Notes: generated from the sequence alone by a model not told the origin. A DNA stretch of 64,000 bases from DASWJZ01 sp963792885 (GCA_963792885.1 CAWBXX010000001.1:62001-126000); one strand, 5' to 3'. Positions 44,025 to 53,694 are shown, counted from the stretch's first letter. Translations and numbers: made by a program.

Positions 44025-45028
44025 TGCTGCTCCAATCGATGCAGCTCATCTCGGCGCCAACGCAGGCCGACACGCTCGCCATTCTTGGGAGAGCGTGTAC
44101 CCGCCGGAAGCACGACACCGAGCGCAGTTCCTGCAACGTCGACGACGAGGCGCGTCGTTGCGCCCTGGTACTGAACCGAGGTGACGACCCCGTCCGCCCG
44201 GCACGATCCGTCCTGGCGGTCCTCTGGAGAAGCGATCTCAATCTTCTCAGGCCTCAGGCTCGACCACGCTTTCGCGCCTCCGTGGTGCGCGGCGAACTCC
44301 GGATCGAGCACATTGGAAGAGCCCACGAAGTCGGCGACAAAGCGCGTGTTCGGGCGATCGTACACTTCGCTCGGCGTCCCCACCTGCACGAGCCTTCCCT
44401 TGTCGAAGACGGCCACACGGTCCGACATCGACAGCGCCTCTCCCTGGTCGTGGGTCACGAAGATAAAAGTGATGCCAAGCTGCTGCTGCAGCGCCTTCAG
44501 CTCGATCTGCATCTGCTCGCGAAGCTTCAAATCGAGCGCGCCGAGCGGCTCGTCGAGGAGCAGCACCTTCGGGCGGTTGACCAACGCGCGAGCGAGCGCA
44601 ACGCGCTGCCGCTGACCGCCGGAAAGCTGCGCCGGCCGCCGCTGGTCCATTTGCTCCAGCCTGACCAGGGCCAGCGCCGCGCGCGACTGCAGTTCGCGCT
44701 CCCGCCGTGCGACTCCCTTGACCATCAGCCCGTAGGCGACGTTTTCCAGCACGTTCATGTGCGGGAACAGCGCATAGTCCTGGAAGACCGTGTTGACGTT
44801 GCGCCGGTAGGGCGGGACTCCTTCGGCGGTCTCGCCGAATATCTCGATGTGGCCGAGCGTCGGCTGGTCGAACCCGGCGATCAACCGCAGGCATGTCGTC
44901 TTTCCGGAGCCGGAGGGACCAAGCATCGCGAAGAATTCGCCCTCGGCGACCTCAAGGCTCACGCCATCGACGGCACGCACGTCGCCGAAATGCCGGGAGA
45001 CACTCTGCAGGGAGACTGCGGAGACCAT
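44021..45028 (-). CDS. ydcT: Polyamine ABC transporter ATP-binding protein
   Basis: ATPase of 335 residues, PotA/YdcT-like, powering uptake from the cytoplasmic face. Walker A GPSGSGKTT, Q-loop FQDYALFPHMNVLENVAYGL, signature LSGGQRQRVALARAL, Walker B KVLLLDEPLGALDLKLR, H-loop FIFVTHDQGEALSMSDR. Residues about 240-335 are the TOBE domain (SLRPEKIEIAS, VQYQGATTRLVVDVAG). It lies 176 bp downstream of the binding-protein gene and is coupled to the first permease gene. Confidence 0.95.
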   Translation of the reverse strand: MVSAVSLQSVSRHFGDVRAVDGVSLEVAEGEFFAMLGPSGSGKTTCLRLIAGFDQPTLGHIEIFGETAEGVPPYRRNVNTVFQDYALFPHMNVLENVAYGLMVKGVARRERELQSRAALALVRLEQMDQRRPAQLSGGQRQRVALARALVNRPKVLLLDEPLGALDLKLREQMQIELKALQQQLGITFIFVTHDQGEALSMSDRVAVFDKGRLVQVGTPSEVYDRPNTRFVADFVGSSNVLDPEFAAHHGGAKAWSSLRPEKIEIASPEDRQDGSCRADGVVTSVQYQGATTRLVVDVAGTALGVVLPAGTRSPKNGERVGLRWRRDELHRLEQQ

Positions 45029-45204
45029 GGCCGCTCCTCACGTGTCGGACGACGGACCCGGTGCGGGAACGGAAGGACGCGGCGGGGACTGCCGGTCGAA
45101 TTGACCGAACGTTGTCCTCGCCGCGTTCGACGAGCGGTGTGGTCGCCTTGGATGCCGGGCAGGTGCGACGGCCGGCCGACCCATTATATCGACGCTGACC
45201 CGGA

Positions 45205-46365
45205 TTACCGTCCGCCCATCACGGCGATGTAGTCGGACACCCAGCGGCTGTAGGGCACGCAGTTCTCCTGCGTCTCGCACTTGCCGATCGGCGTCTTCCA
45301 GAAGTGGATCTTGTCGAAGTTGTCGAAGCCGTTCGTGGCGCAGCCATCGTCGGTCAGAAGCTCGTTGCCCTTGCATGCCGCCGGCACCACTGGAACCGAG
45401 CCGAACCAAGCCGCAAGATCACCCTGCACCTTCGGATCGAGGGAGTGCTCGATCCACATATAGGCGCAGTTCGGATGCGCCGCGTCGACATGCATCATCG
45501 TCGTGTCAGCCCACCCGGTCGCGCCTTCCTCCGGCACGACGGAATCGATTTGCGCACCGTTGGCCTTGAGCAGGTTCACCTGAAACGGCCACGAAGACGA
45601 CGCGACGACGCCCTCGTTGGTGAAGTCGTCTACCTGCACCATCGCATCGTGCCAGTAGCGGCCGATGAGCTGACGCTGCGCCTTGAGGAGGTCCATCGCA
45701 GCGGAGTATTGCTCCTCGTTAAGCTCGTAAGGATCCTTGATGCCGAGCTCAGGCTTCTTGGACATCAGATAGGTGGCGGCATCGGCGACGTAGATCGCGC
45801 CGTCGTAGGCCTGCACGCGCCCCTTGTTCGACTTGCCGTCCGGCAGCGTCTGCTCCTCGAACACGACAGACCAGCTCGTTGGCGGCTGATCCTTGAACGC
45901 ATCGGTACTGTACATGAGCACGTTCGGACCCCACTGGTAGGGTACGCCGTATCGCTTGCCGTCGACCGTGTACCAGGGCGCGTCCTTGAGGCGGTCGTCG
46001 ACCGTGGACCAGCTCTTGATCAGATCGACATTGACCGGCTGCACCTTCCCGCCGGCAACGAGGCGAAGCGAGGCATCGCCCGATGCGGTGACGAGGTCGA
46101 AACCGCCCTGATTCATCAACGTCACCATCTCGTCGGACGTGGCGGCCGTTTTTACGGTGACCTTGCAGCCGGAATCCTTCTCGAACTGGGTGACCCAGTC
46201 GTAGGCGGCGTCCGACTCGCCCCGCTCGATATATCCGGGCCAGGCGACGATATCGACCTGCCCCTCGCCTGGGCCGATCTCCGTCATCATCGCTTGGCTG
46301 AATCCCGCCGTGGGCAGCGAAGCCGCCGTGAAGGCCGCCATCAGGCCGTGAACTGTGCGTCTCAT
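45205..46365 (-). CDS. ydcS: Polyamine ABC transporter substrate-binding protein
   Basis: Periplasmic binding protein of 386 residues, PotD/YdcS-like. Signal peptide RRTVHGLMAAFTAASLPTAGFS; mature part begins GEGQVDIVAWPGYIERGESD, a hallmark of the spermidine/putrescine group, with DWVTQFEKDSGCKVTVK, YGVPYQWGPNVLMYSTDAFKDQPPTSWSVVFE and VVPEEGATGWADTTMMHVDAAHPNCAYMWIEH. It heads the operon and is separated by 176 bp from the ATPase gene, usual for a highly expressed binding protein. Its promoter must lie in the 46366-46560 region shared with the divergent SHP operon. Confidence 0.94.
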   Translation of the reverse strand: MRRTVHGLMAAFTAASLPTAGFSQAMMTEIGPGEGQVDIVAWPGYIERGESDAAYDWVTQFEKDSGCKVTVKTAATSDEMVTLMNQGGFDLVTASGDASLRLVAGGKVQPVNVDLIKSWSTVDDRLKDAPWYTVDGKRYGVPYQWGPNVLMYSTDAFKDQPPTSWSVVFEEQTLPDGKSNKGRVQAYDGAIYVADAATYLMSKKPELGIKDPYELNEEQYSAAMDLLKAQRQLIGRYWHDAMVQVDDFTNEGVVASSSWPFQVNLLKANGAQIDSVVPEEGATGWADTTMMHVDAAHPNCAYMWIEHSLDPKVQGDLAAWFGSVPVVPAACKGNELLTDDGCATNGFDNFDKIHFWKTPIGKCETQENCVPYSRWVSDYIAVMGGR

Positions 46366-46486
46366 TGAAGACCCTCCCGAGCGCCTTCCCGAGGCGCCTC
46401 AACCCGACACTCTGGCGCGCGGATTGTGTTTGGCCAACAGAAATCTGGCCTGACGCGGAGCCGCCAGGGCTACGTCTCCAATCGAA

Positions 46487-46539
46487 GCTGACAGTTCGCT
46501 GACAAGCGGCGTCAGGCAGATGTCAGCGGCCGGCTGACA
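46487..46539. promoter_or_regulatory. Cluster of five TGTCAGC-type half sites, 11 bp period
   Basis: GCTGACA occurs at 46487-46493 and 46498-46504 (period 11). GTCAG occurs at 46511-46515 and, within TGTCAGC, at 46522-46526 (period 11, opposite strand). A fifth GCTGACA is at 46533-46539. The same half site with the same period stands before the flavin module at 6643-6663. The array ends about 140 bp before the probable start of the cytochrome b-DHC gene. It looks like a binding region for an OmpR/PhoB-type regulator. Confidence 0.55.
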
Positions 46540-46681
46540 CCTTGGCGCGTCACCGCAGCCCGTGACCTGTGAGGAGAACCGGGCTCAAGCCCGATTTCCT
46601 TCAATGCGCCTCTTTCAGCGAAAAGCGATGAGCGTCAACTACGCAGCCAAAGCCGCAATCCGTCTGCAGGAATCGCGGCCG

Positions 46682-47786
46682 ATGCTGGCCGTGTGGGATC
46701 CCTTCGTCCGCATCTTCCATTGGCTCCTCGTCGCCGCTCTGACGGTCGCGCTTGTGACCAGCCTCTGGTTGCCGCCGACCTGGGTCAACGCGCATGTCAT
46801 CGCCGGCACCAGCGCTGCGGTGCTGGTCGCCGCGCGGATCGTTTGGGGGTTCCTCGGTCCATCTACCGCCCGCTTCTCCGGCTTCATCCGCGGCCCGCGG
46901 GTCGTGCTCCATCATCTGACGGAGCTTAAGACCGGCGCGGGACGGCGCCATCTCGGCCACAATCCGCTCGGCGCGGCGATGATCCTGGCGCTCCTCGCGA
47001 CCGTCCTCGCCGTCGCTGCGAGCGGGACGGTGGCGCTCGGCGGCGTCATCAAATCCGGGCCGCTCGCCTTTGCGTCGAGCTTCGTCGTCGGCGAAGCGGC
47101 GCGCCAGATCCACGCTCTGCTTGCCTACGGCCTCCTCGTCCTGATCGGCCTGCATGTGGCAGGCGCGATCTTCGAGAGCCGGCGCACCGGCGAGAACCTG
47201 GTCAGGTCCATGATCGACGGGCGCAAGGAGCTGCGCGCCGGTGATGCCGTTCCCGCCAGGCGCAAGGTCTATCCGGTCGCCGCCGCAGCAATCGCAGCGT
47301 CGCTTTTCGTCGTCTCGACGGCGGCGCTCGCGACGCTCGCCAACCGGCCGGCGCTCGGCGTCCCGACAAAGCCGCTTGATCCGGTCTACGCGTCGGAGTG
47401 CGGCGACTGTCATGTCGCCTATCATCCAAGCCTCGCGCCGGCGGAGACGTGGCGCGCGCTAATGGCGGGCCTGAGCGATCACTTCGGCGAAGACGCCTCG
47501 CTCGATCCGGGAACCGCTCAGACAATCCTCGCCTATCTGACCGCCAACTCGGCCGACGCATTCGACACGCGCGCAGCCAACGTCTTCCGGCGCCGCAACC
47601 CCGACGATCCCTTGAGCATTACGGCGACGTCGTTCTGGCGCCACCGCCACGCCCGCATCCCCGACCGGGTTTTCGCCGCGCCTGCGGTCGCAAGCCGCGG
47701 GAATTGCGACGCCTGCCACGCCGACGCCGCGAGCGGTCTCGTTCCGCCCATCCGCAATCGCCATACCAGAGGATGCCGAACCGTGA
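46682..47786 (+). CDS. Cytochrome b561-type protein fused to diheme cytochrome c (DHC) domain (frameshifted)
   Basis: Membrane cytochrome with two parts. Residues about 1-190: four helices of a b-type dihaem cytochrome with candidate haem His in VRIFHWLL, VNAHVIAG, RQIHALLAYG and LIGLHVAG. Then a periplasmic DHC domain with two c-type haem sites, CGDCHVAYHP and CDACHADAASG, plus SDHFGEDASLDPGTAQTILAYL. The annotated frame runs on into the next gene, but one extra base at about 47741-47743 hides the true end; corrected it reads GLFRPSAIAIPEDAEP and stops at 47784-47786, overlapping the shp GTG. The start is ATG 46682 (GCAGGAA upstream) or 46628. It should carry electrons from quinol to SHP or DHC. 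Confidence 0.83.
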
Positions 47787-48235
47787 CCCGGACCAAGCGA
47801 ACACTCTTCATTTCCGCCGTCGTTCTCGTCGGATCGGCGGCAGCGTGCCTGGCGGCGGCGGCCGCGCAGCAGGCCATTCTCGATCACTACGCCGAGCAGG
47901 CTCAGGCGAGCGGCGATCCCATCTCCGGTTTCTCGGCCGACCGAGGGAAGGCCTTCTTTCTCGCCAGTACCGGCAGTGGCGACACACCCTCGTGCAGCAC
48001 GTGCCACACGACCGATCCAACCAATATCGGCCGCACCCGCGTCGGCAAGGAGATCAAGCCGATGGCGGTTTCGGCCAACCCCGATCGCTTCACCGACATC
48101 GCCAAGGTCGAGAAATGGTTCCGGCGGAACTGCAACACTGTGCTCGGTCGCGAATGCACGCCCGCCGAAAAGGGCGACTTCATAGCCTTCATGGCGAGCC
48201 AGCTGACCGGAGCCGCTAACAAGGAGGAAAGCTGA
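47783..48235 (+). CDS. shp: SHP-type monoheme cytochrome c (DUF1924)
   Basis: Small exported cytochrome of 150 residues in the sphaeroides-haem-protein family. Leader RTLFISAVVLVGSAAACLAAAAA; haem site CSTCH at about 71-75 preceded by FFLASTGSGDTP; then KWFRRNCNTVLGRECTPAEKGDFIAFM, where Asn116 beside Cys117 matches the Asn haem ligand known in SHP, and Cys117-Cys125 may form its disulfide. SHP proteins can bind oxygen or NO at the haem when reduced; their physiological role is not settled. GTG 47783 overlaps the upstream stop. The gene stands in a b-type cytochrome-SHP-DHC operon, the known context for this family. Confidence 0.87.
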   Translation: MTRTKRTLFISAVVLVGSAAACLAAAAAQQAILDHYAEQAQASGDPISGFSADRGKAFFLASTGSGDTPSCSTCHTTDPTNIGRTRVGKEIKPMAVSANPDRFTDIAKVEKWFRRNCNTVLGRECTPAEKGDFIAFMASQLTGAANKEES

Positions 48236-48793
48236 TGAGGACGATCGCCATCGCCGGCTCGGCGGCTGCACTTGCGCTCTGCGCCGCTCTCGCCTTTGAG
48301 ATCGATGCCGGATCGAGCGCGGTCGCACAAACCACTGCGCCCGCGGACAATTCCGCGGCCGGCGCCACGCCGGCTCCCGCCGACTCGACGCAGGCCGCCG
48401 CTCGCGATCTCGGGCGAGCAGGCGTTCAACACCGAATGCGGCGCCTGCCACATGGCGTATCCGCCCGTGCTGCTGCCGGCGCGCTCCTGGCAGGCGATCA
48501 CCGCCAACCTTGCCGACCACTTCGGCGAGGACGCAAGCCTCGACCCTGAGACGACCCAGAAGATCAGCGAGTATCTGGTCGCCAACGCTGCCGAGACCAA
48601 CGGCCAAGCCCAAGCGATCCTGCGTGGGGTCGCGCCCGATCAGGTGCCGCTCCGCATCACGGAGATGCTGTGGTGGCGCCGGGCCCATCACGAGGTCCCG
48701 GACGCCGCCTTCACCCGCCCGGAGGTGGTCTCCAAGTCCAATTGTCTCGCCTGTCACCGCAACGGAGCTAGCGGGGAGGCCGAGGACAACTGA
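48235..48793 (+). CDS. Periplasmic diheme cytochrome c, DHC-type (frameshifted)
   Basis: Second DHC domain of the operon, here as a separate secreted protein. Leader RTIAIAGSAAALALCAALAFE and a Pro/Ala-rich linker in one frame; after about 48395 the main part in another: ISGEQAFNTECGACHMAYPPVLLPARSW, ITANLADHFGEDASLDPETTQKISEYLVANA, RITEMLWWRRAHHEVPDAAFTRPEVVSKSNCLACHRNGASG. Two CxxCH haem sites and the WRRAHH region match the DHC family, whose members donate electrons to SHP. One extra base explains the break. ATG 48235 overlaps the shp stop (TGATG). Confidence 0.83.
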
Positions 48794-48874
48794 AGCGCAA
48801 TGCGTGGCGCGACCGCTGTTGGCCCTGGATGACCCAAAGCCGGCCAACCGCCGCGTAGCGCAAAGGTGGTTACG

Positions 48875-49662
48875 CTAGGGGCACGCGTTGTTACGCGCCA
48901 TATCCAGCCATTCGGAAATGGGCATCGCGATGTTGAACATCCGCCCCGCGCTGCCCAGCATGATGGCCGCCAGCTTGTAGGTCCCTTCCTCTTCGACGAA
49001 CAGCGGGCCGCCGGAGCTTCCGACGTGGGTGTCGCAGTCGTTGAGCCACAGCGGCTCCTGCGGGTCTGATCGCAGAAGGTGGCAGTTGAAGTGCACCCAG
49101 GGCAGAAAGCGGTGATCTGCGGGGTATGCAACGTGCGTCAGTCGCAGTCCTGGCTCGGGCACGACCGACTCGGCCAAAGGCGCCGGCTCGACCGAGAGCG
49201 CACCCTTCAGGACGATCGCCACTGCATCCGTTTGAAAAGCCTCCGGCGGCACCCCCCGCGCCGGCATCGTGGGCAGGATCTTCTCCGGGACCGACGTAGC
49301 GGTAGTTTTTCGGGAAATGAAGGCAGTCGGCCGTCTCGTGCCCCTTATTGTCCGATCCGCGCACGCCAGCGAGAAAGTGGATATCGCGCAACGGAAAAGG
49401 CGCCTTCTTGAACGGATCCATGATGCAGTGGGCCGCCGTGATCACCACGTTCGGCGCCACCAGGGTTCCGGTGCACTGACCGGCCAACCGGTACGTGCTG
49501 ATGTTGACCTGGCCAACGGCGTCCCACGGGGGGCCTTGCCGGTCGAGCCGAACCCGATCGTCCTCACCGATGATCCCGACGTGTAAATCCTGACTCAAGC
49601 GCGGGCCGACCCGCGACAAGCACGGCCGCGGCGAGCAACGCTAACAGCGCGAAATGCTTCAT
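48875..49662 (-). CDS. Exported trypsin-like serine protease 2 (frameshifted)
   Basis: S1-family protease reconstructed from three frames. Leader MKHFALLALLAAAVLVAG (start 49662), then GIIGEDDRVRLDRQGPPWDAVGQVNI and CTGTLVAPNVVITAAHCIMDPF (triad His), a middle part with ADCLHFPKNYRYVG, and after about 49270 AVAIVLKGALSVEPAPL (the triad Asp is probably in TDAVAIVL) and LNDCDTHVGSSGGPLFVEE (triad Ser). The shifts are at about 49620-49640 and 49262-49275. Several Cys residues could form disulfides. It resembles alphaproteobacterial trypsin-like peptidases of unknown target. Its 3' end converges on the DHC gene. Confidence 0.77.
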
Positions 49663-49866
49663 GCCCAGCCAAAATCGCATCATTCGGATCAGGCATTGAT
49701 GCACCTTAAAGGGTCTATCCTGAGGCAAGAGCTGCTCGAAGCGGAAGCAGTCACACGCCCGTTGTCGGCGCATTGGAGACATGGCTTACGGATCAGGTAA
49801 CGTCGGAAGGGTGCCCCGTTTGGCCGACATGAGCCCGTTTGCGATGGGCGGGCTCGGGGAGCCCCC

Positions 49867-52378
49867 CTAAGCTCTCATCCGCGCGTTCTCCGGGTCGTAG
49901 GGGCTCTCGGGGACCACCGTCGCGCGATAGTGCTCGCCGAGGATCTGGATCTCCAGTTCCGTCCCGTCCGCGCCGTGCTCGGGCTTCACCATGGCAAGAG
50001 CCAGCGACTTCCCGACCCGCCAGCCGTAGCCGCCCGAGGTCGCGCGGCCGACCAGCTCATCGCCCTTCCAGATCGGTTCGTTGCCGCGCGGATCGGCGTT
50101 GGTGATGCCGTCGACCTCCATGGTCACGTATTTCCACTTGTCGCCCTCGGCATGCGCCTTCACGAGCGCGTCGCGGCCGAGGAACTCGCCCTTGTTCGGA
50201 TGCACAAAGCGGTCGAGACCGGACTCGTAGGCCGTGTATTCGATCGATAGCTCGCGCGGGATCAGCCGGTAGGACTTCTCGATCGCCATCGACATCATGG
50301 CCCGGATGCCGAACGGCTTGATGCCGAATTCCTCTCCCGCCTCCATGACCGCATCGAAGATCGCATTCTGCATCTCGATCGGATGGTGCAGCTCCCAGCC
50401 GAGCTCGCCGACGAAGTTGACGCGAAGCGCCTGCGCCTCGGCAAAGCCGATGTTGATCCCCTTGCCGGAGAGCCATGGGAAGGCCGCGTTGGAAAGGTCC
50501 GCATCGGTCACCTTGGCGAGCACGTCGCGCGACTTCGGGCCGGCGAGCACCAGGACGCCCCACTCCGTCGTCACCGGGTACATGCGCACGCTGCTGTCAT
50601 TCGGCAGCAGCTTCATCAGGACGTCGTGGTCGTGCCGCTCCAGCGCGCCGGCGGAGACGAGGTAGTAGCCACCCTCGCGCACCTTGTAGACGGTGAACTC
50701 GGAACGCACGCCGCCGTGCTTGGTCAGAAGATGGCAGAGGTTCACGCGCCCCGGCTTCTTCGGGATGCGGTTCGCCAGGATCGAATCGAGCCACGCCTCA
50801 GCGCCGGGCCCCGTGATGAAGCATTTCGCGAAGGCCGACATATCGAGCAGCCCCACATTTTCCATCACGTTGAGGCACTCGTTGCCGACATGCTCGAAGT
50901 AGTTGGAGCGGTGGAACGACCAGCGCTCGCGCACCTTGCCGGTCCAGTCGGCCGGAGCATGGTTGTGGTTGGTCAGCGTGTCGTCGACATCGAGCTCGCG
51001 CTTCCGCACCGCATAGCCCTTCGGCGCGAACCAGTTCGGCCGCTCCCAGCCGTAGATCGAACCGAAGACAGCGCCGAGCTTCTCCATCCGCCCGTAGCAG
51101 GGTGCGGTCTTCAACGGGCGCGCAGCGACACGCTCCTCGTCGGGGTAGTGCATGGTGAAGACGTTGGCGTAGGCTTCCTCGTTCTTCTTGATGAGATAGC
51201 CCTTCTTCGCGTAGGGGCCGAAGCGGCGCGGATCGACACCCATCATGTCGATCGTCGGCTCGCCCTCCACGACCCATTCGGCGAGCTGCCAGCCGGCGCC
51301 GCCCGCCGCTGTCACGCCGAAGGAATGCCCTTCGTTCAGCCAGAAATTCTTGAGCCCCCAGGCCGGGCCGACGATCGGCGAGCCGTCGGGCGTATAGGGA
51401 ATGGCGCCGTTATAGACCTTCTTGATGCCGACCTCGCCGAAGGCCGGCACGCGGGCGATTGCCGTCTCGATATGCGGCATCAGCCGTTCGAGGTCCTCCT
51501 GGAAGAGCTCGTATTCCGCATCCTCCGACGGCCCATCGACGTAGCACGCGGGTGCGCCCTTCTCGTAGGGCCCAAGCAGCAGCCCGCCGGCCTCCTCGCG
51601 CATATACCAGGACGAATCGCTCTCACGCAGAACGCCCATCTCCGGCAGCCCCTTTGCGTGGCGCTCCTGGATCGCCGGATGCGGTTCTGTGACGATGAAC
51701 TGGTGCTCGACCGGAATCACAGGCACGTCGAGCCCGACCATTGCGCCGGTCCTGCGCGCGAAGTTGCCGCTCGCGGAGACGACGTGCTCGGCCGGTGATG
51801 TCGCCCTTGTCGGTCTTCACCAGCCATTCGCCGTTCGGCTTCTGCTCGATCGCGACCACCCTGGTGTTGCGGTTGATCTCGGCTCCAAGAGCCCGCGCGC
51901 CCTTCGCCATAGCCTGCGTCACGTCGGCCGGCTGAATATAGCCGTCGTCGGGATGCTGGATCGCGCCGATGATTCCGTCGGTCTCGCAGAGCGGCCAGAT
52001 CTCTTTGATCTGCTTCGGCGTCAGGACGTTGACTTTGATGCCGATCGTCTCCGCCACGCCGGCGTAGTACATGTACTCGTCCCAGCGGTCCTTGGTGCGC
52101 GCCAGGCGGATGTTTGAGCAGACCGAGAAGCCGACGCTCTGGCCGGTCTCGGCTTCGAGCGTCTTGTAGAAGGCGACCGAGTATTTGTGGATCTGCCCGA
52201 CCGAGTAGCTCATGTTGAAGAGCGGCAAGAGGCCGGCGGCGTGCCAGGTCGAGCCGGAGGTCAGCTCCTTCCGCTCGACCAGAACCGAGTCGGCCCAGCC
52301 CTTCTTGGCGAGGTGATAGAGCGTCGAGACGCCGACCACGCCGCCTCCGATCACCACCGCGCGCGCCTGGCTTCTCAT
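49867..52378 (-). CDS. Dimethylglycine/sarcosine dehydrogenase-like FAD enzyme with GcvT domain (frameshifted)
   Basis: Large flavoenzyme of about 835 residues. N-terminal DAO domain: AVVIGGGVVGVSTLYHLAKKGW and LTSGSTWHAAGLLP, whose His is the covalent FAD site in dimethylglycine dehydrogenases. The C-terminal half is an aminomethyltransferase (GcvT-type) folate domain: NVGLLDMSAFAKCFITGPGAEAWLD, VRSEFTVYKVREGGYYLVS, VNFVGELGWELHHPIEM and a GcvT C-barrel near GNEPIWKGDELVGRATSGGYGWRVGKSLAL. At 51797-51799 one extra G breaks the frame; corrected reading is ITAEHVVSASGNFARR. It should demethylate N-methylglycines, passing formaldehyde to THF and electrons to ETF. Exact substrate uncertain. Confidence 0.9.
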
Positions 52379-52562
52379 CGCCCTCTCCCCGTCATTCCCG
52401 TGCTTCTTCCTGTTTTATCGGGCGAACCGCCCGCCGGCGCGCGCCAAAGGCGACGCCGGATTGCCCAAGTGAGGCATGGCGGCAGCGCGGCTTCGGATCA
52501 CGGTCTCAACCTCTACCGCCTTCCGGCGGCTTGTAGTCCTTTCCGCACCTGAATACTTTCCC

Positions 52563-52586
52563 GCCGCGAGCCAGGCGGCTCGCGGC
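52563..52586. other. Perfect hairpin in the PfkB leader region
   Basis: GCCGCGAGCC (52563-52572) and GGCTCGCGGC (52577-52586) form a perfect 10 bp stem with loop AGGC, 47 bp before the PfkB kinase start in a 255 bp divergent gap. No T-run follows. It may be a leader structure or an operator; nothing else is recognised in the gap. Confidence 0.35.
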
Positions 52587-52633
52587 AGACGTCGATCCCT
52601 TCCGATCCTGAAACCGGTAGAGAAGCAGCGCTT

Positions 52634-53653
52634 ATGGCGGAGAGAAGCGGTTTCGTCACGGGCGGTACCTGGTGTGTCGACCGCAACAAGCTCGTCACGC
52701 GCTGGCCCGGCGAAGACGGCATCGCCGAGATCGTCTCGATAGAGACCCGCAACGGCGGCTCGGCCTCGAACCTCGCCATCGACATGAAGCGGCTCGACCC
52801 GGCGATCTTCGTGGAGACCATGGGGGTTGTCGGCGACGACGACGACGGCCGCTACCTGATCGCCGAAGCCGAGACTTACGGGATCGAGCACGAACAGCTC
52901 GTCACCACGGATCAGGCTGCAACGCAATTCACCGACGCCTTCGCCTCAAAGGAGACCGGTCGGCGGACCCATATTTTCTACCAGGGCGCGGCGGCGGTGC
53001 TGACACCGGACCACTTCGACCTCGCGCGGACCCGTGGACAATTCTTCCATCTCGGCATGCCCGGCATCCATCGGATCATGGACGCGCCGTGGGGCGACGC
53101 GACGAACGGATGGGTCGCAGTCCTGCGCGAGGCGAAGAAGCATGGCCTCAAGACGAACCTCGAGCTGCCGAGCGTCGATGCCGCGGTGCTGGCGAAGGTA
53201 ACGCGCCCCTGCCTGCCCCACCTCGACACTCTGATCGTGAATGATCACGAGATCGGCGCGATCGCCGGCGAGCGGACGATCACCGACGGCCACACCGACG
53301 TCGATGCCTGCGTGCGGGCCGCGCAGAAGGCCCTGGACGATGGATCGATGTCGTTGGTCGCGGTCCACTTTCCCCGCGGCGGCGTCGTCGTCTCGCGGGA
53401 GAGTGGCGTGTTGCGGCAGCCCTCGCTCGCCGTCCCGCCGTCTGAGGTCGCCGCCTCGAACGGCGCTGGTGACGCCTTCGCCGCCGGCTTGCTCTACGGA
53501 ATCCATCAGGGCTGGACGACGCTTGACGCGCTGGCGCTCGCCCATGCGGTCGCCGCGGCTTCGCTCAGGGCGATGTCGACCGTCGAGGGCGTCGAGAAGT
53601 GGCGCGATTGCCTGGCGCTCGTGGAGCGGTGGGGCTGGCGCGACCCGATCTAG
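52634..53653 (+). CDS. PfkB-family carbohydrate kinase
   Basis: Ribokinase-fold sugar or nucleoside kinase of 339 residues. N-terminal substrate motif TRNGGSASNLAIDMKRLDPAIFVETMGVVGDDDDG, middle TLIVNDHEIGAIAGER, and the C-terminal catalytic/anion-hole motif AASNGAGDAFAAGLLYGIHQG with Asp as base. The start MAERSGFVTGGTWCVDRNKLV is unusual in lacking an early membrane or signal feature; cytoplasmic. The substrate cannot be told from sequence. It is divergent from the dehydrogenase and converges on mprF. Confidence 0.9.
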   Translation: MAERSGFVTGGTWCVDRNKLVTRWPGEDGIAEIVSIETRNGGSASNLAIDMKRLDPAIFVETMGVVGDDDDGRYLIAEAETYGIEHEQLVTTDQAATQFTDAFASKETGRRTHIFYQGAAAVLTPDHFDLARTRGQFFHLGMPGIHRIMDAPWGDATNGWVAVLREAKKHGLKTNLELPSVDAAVLAKVTRPCLPHLDTLIVNDHEIGAIAGERTITDGHTDVDACVRAAQKALDDGSMSLVAVHFPRGGVVVSRESGVLRQPSLAVPPSEVAASNGAGDAFAAGLLYGIHQGWTTLDALALAHAVAAASLRAMSTVEGVEKWRDCLALVERWGWRDPI

Positions 53654-53694
53654 CGGCGCCTTCCGCCAACCGCTGTCCGCGCAGCAGGAGGCGG

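Noticed and set aside
46562..48235. A genuine cytochrome b-DHC-SHP three-domain fusion
   Set aside because: The internal SHP leader, the GTG/TGA overlap and the correct DHC C-terminus in the other frame all point to two genes joined by one extra base.
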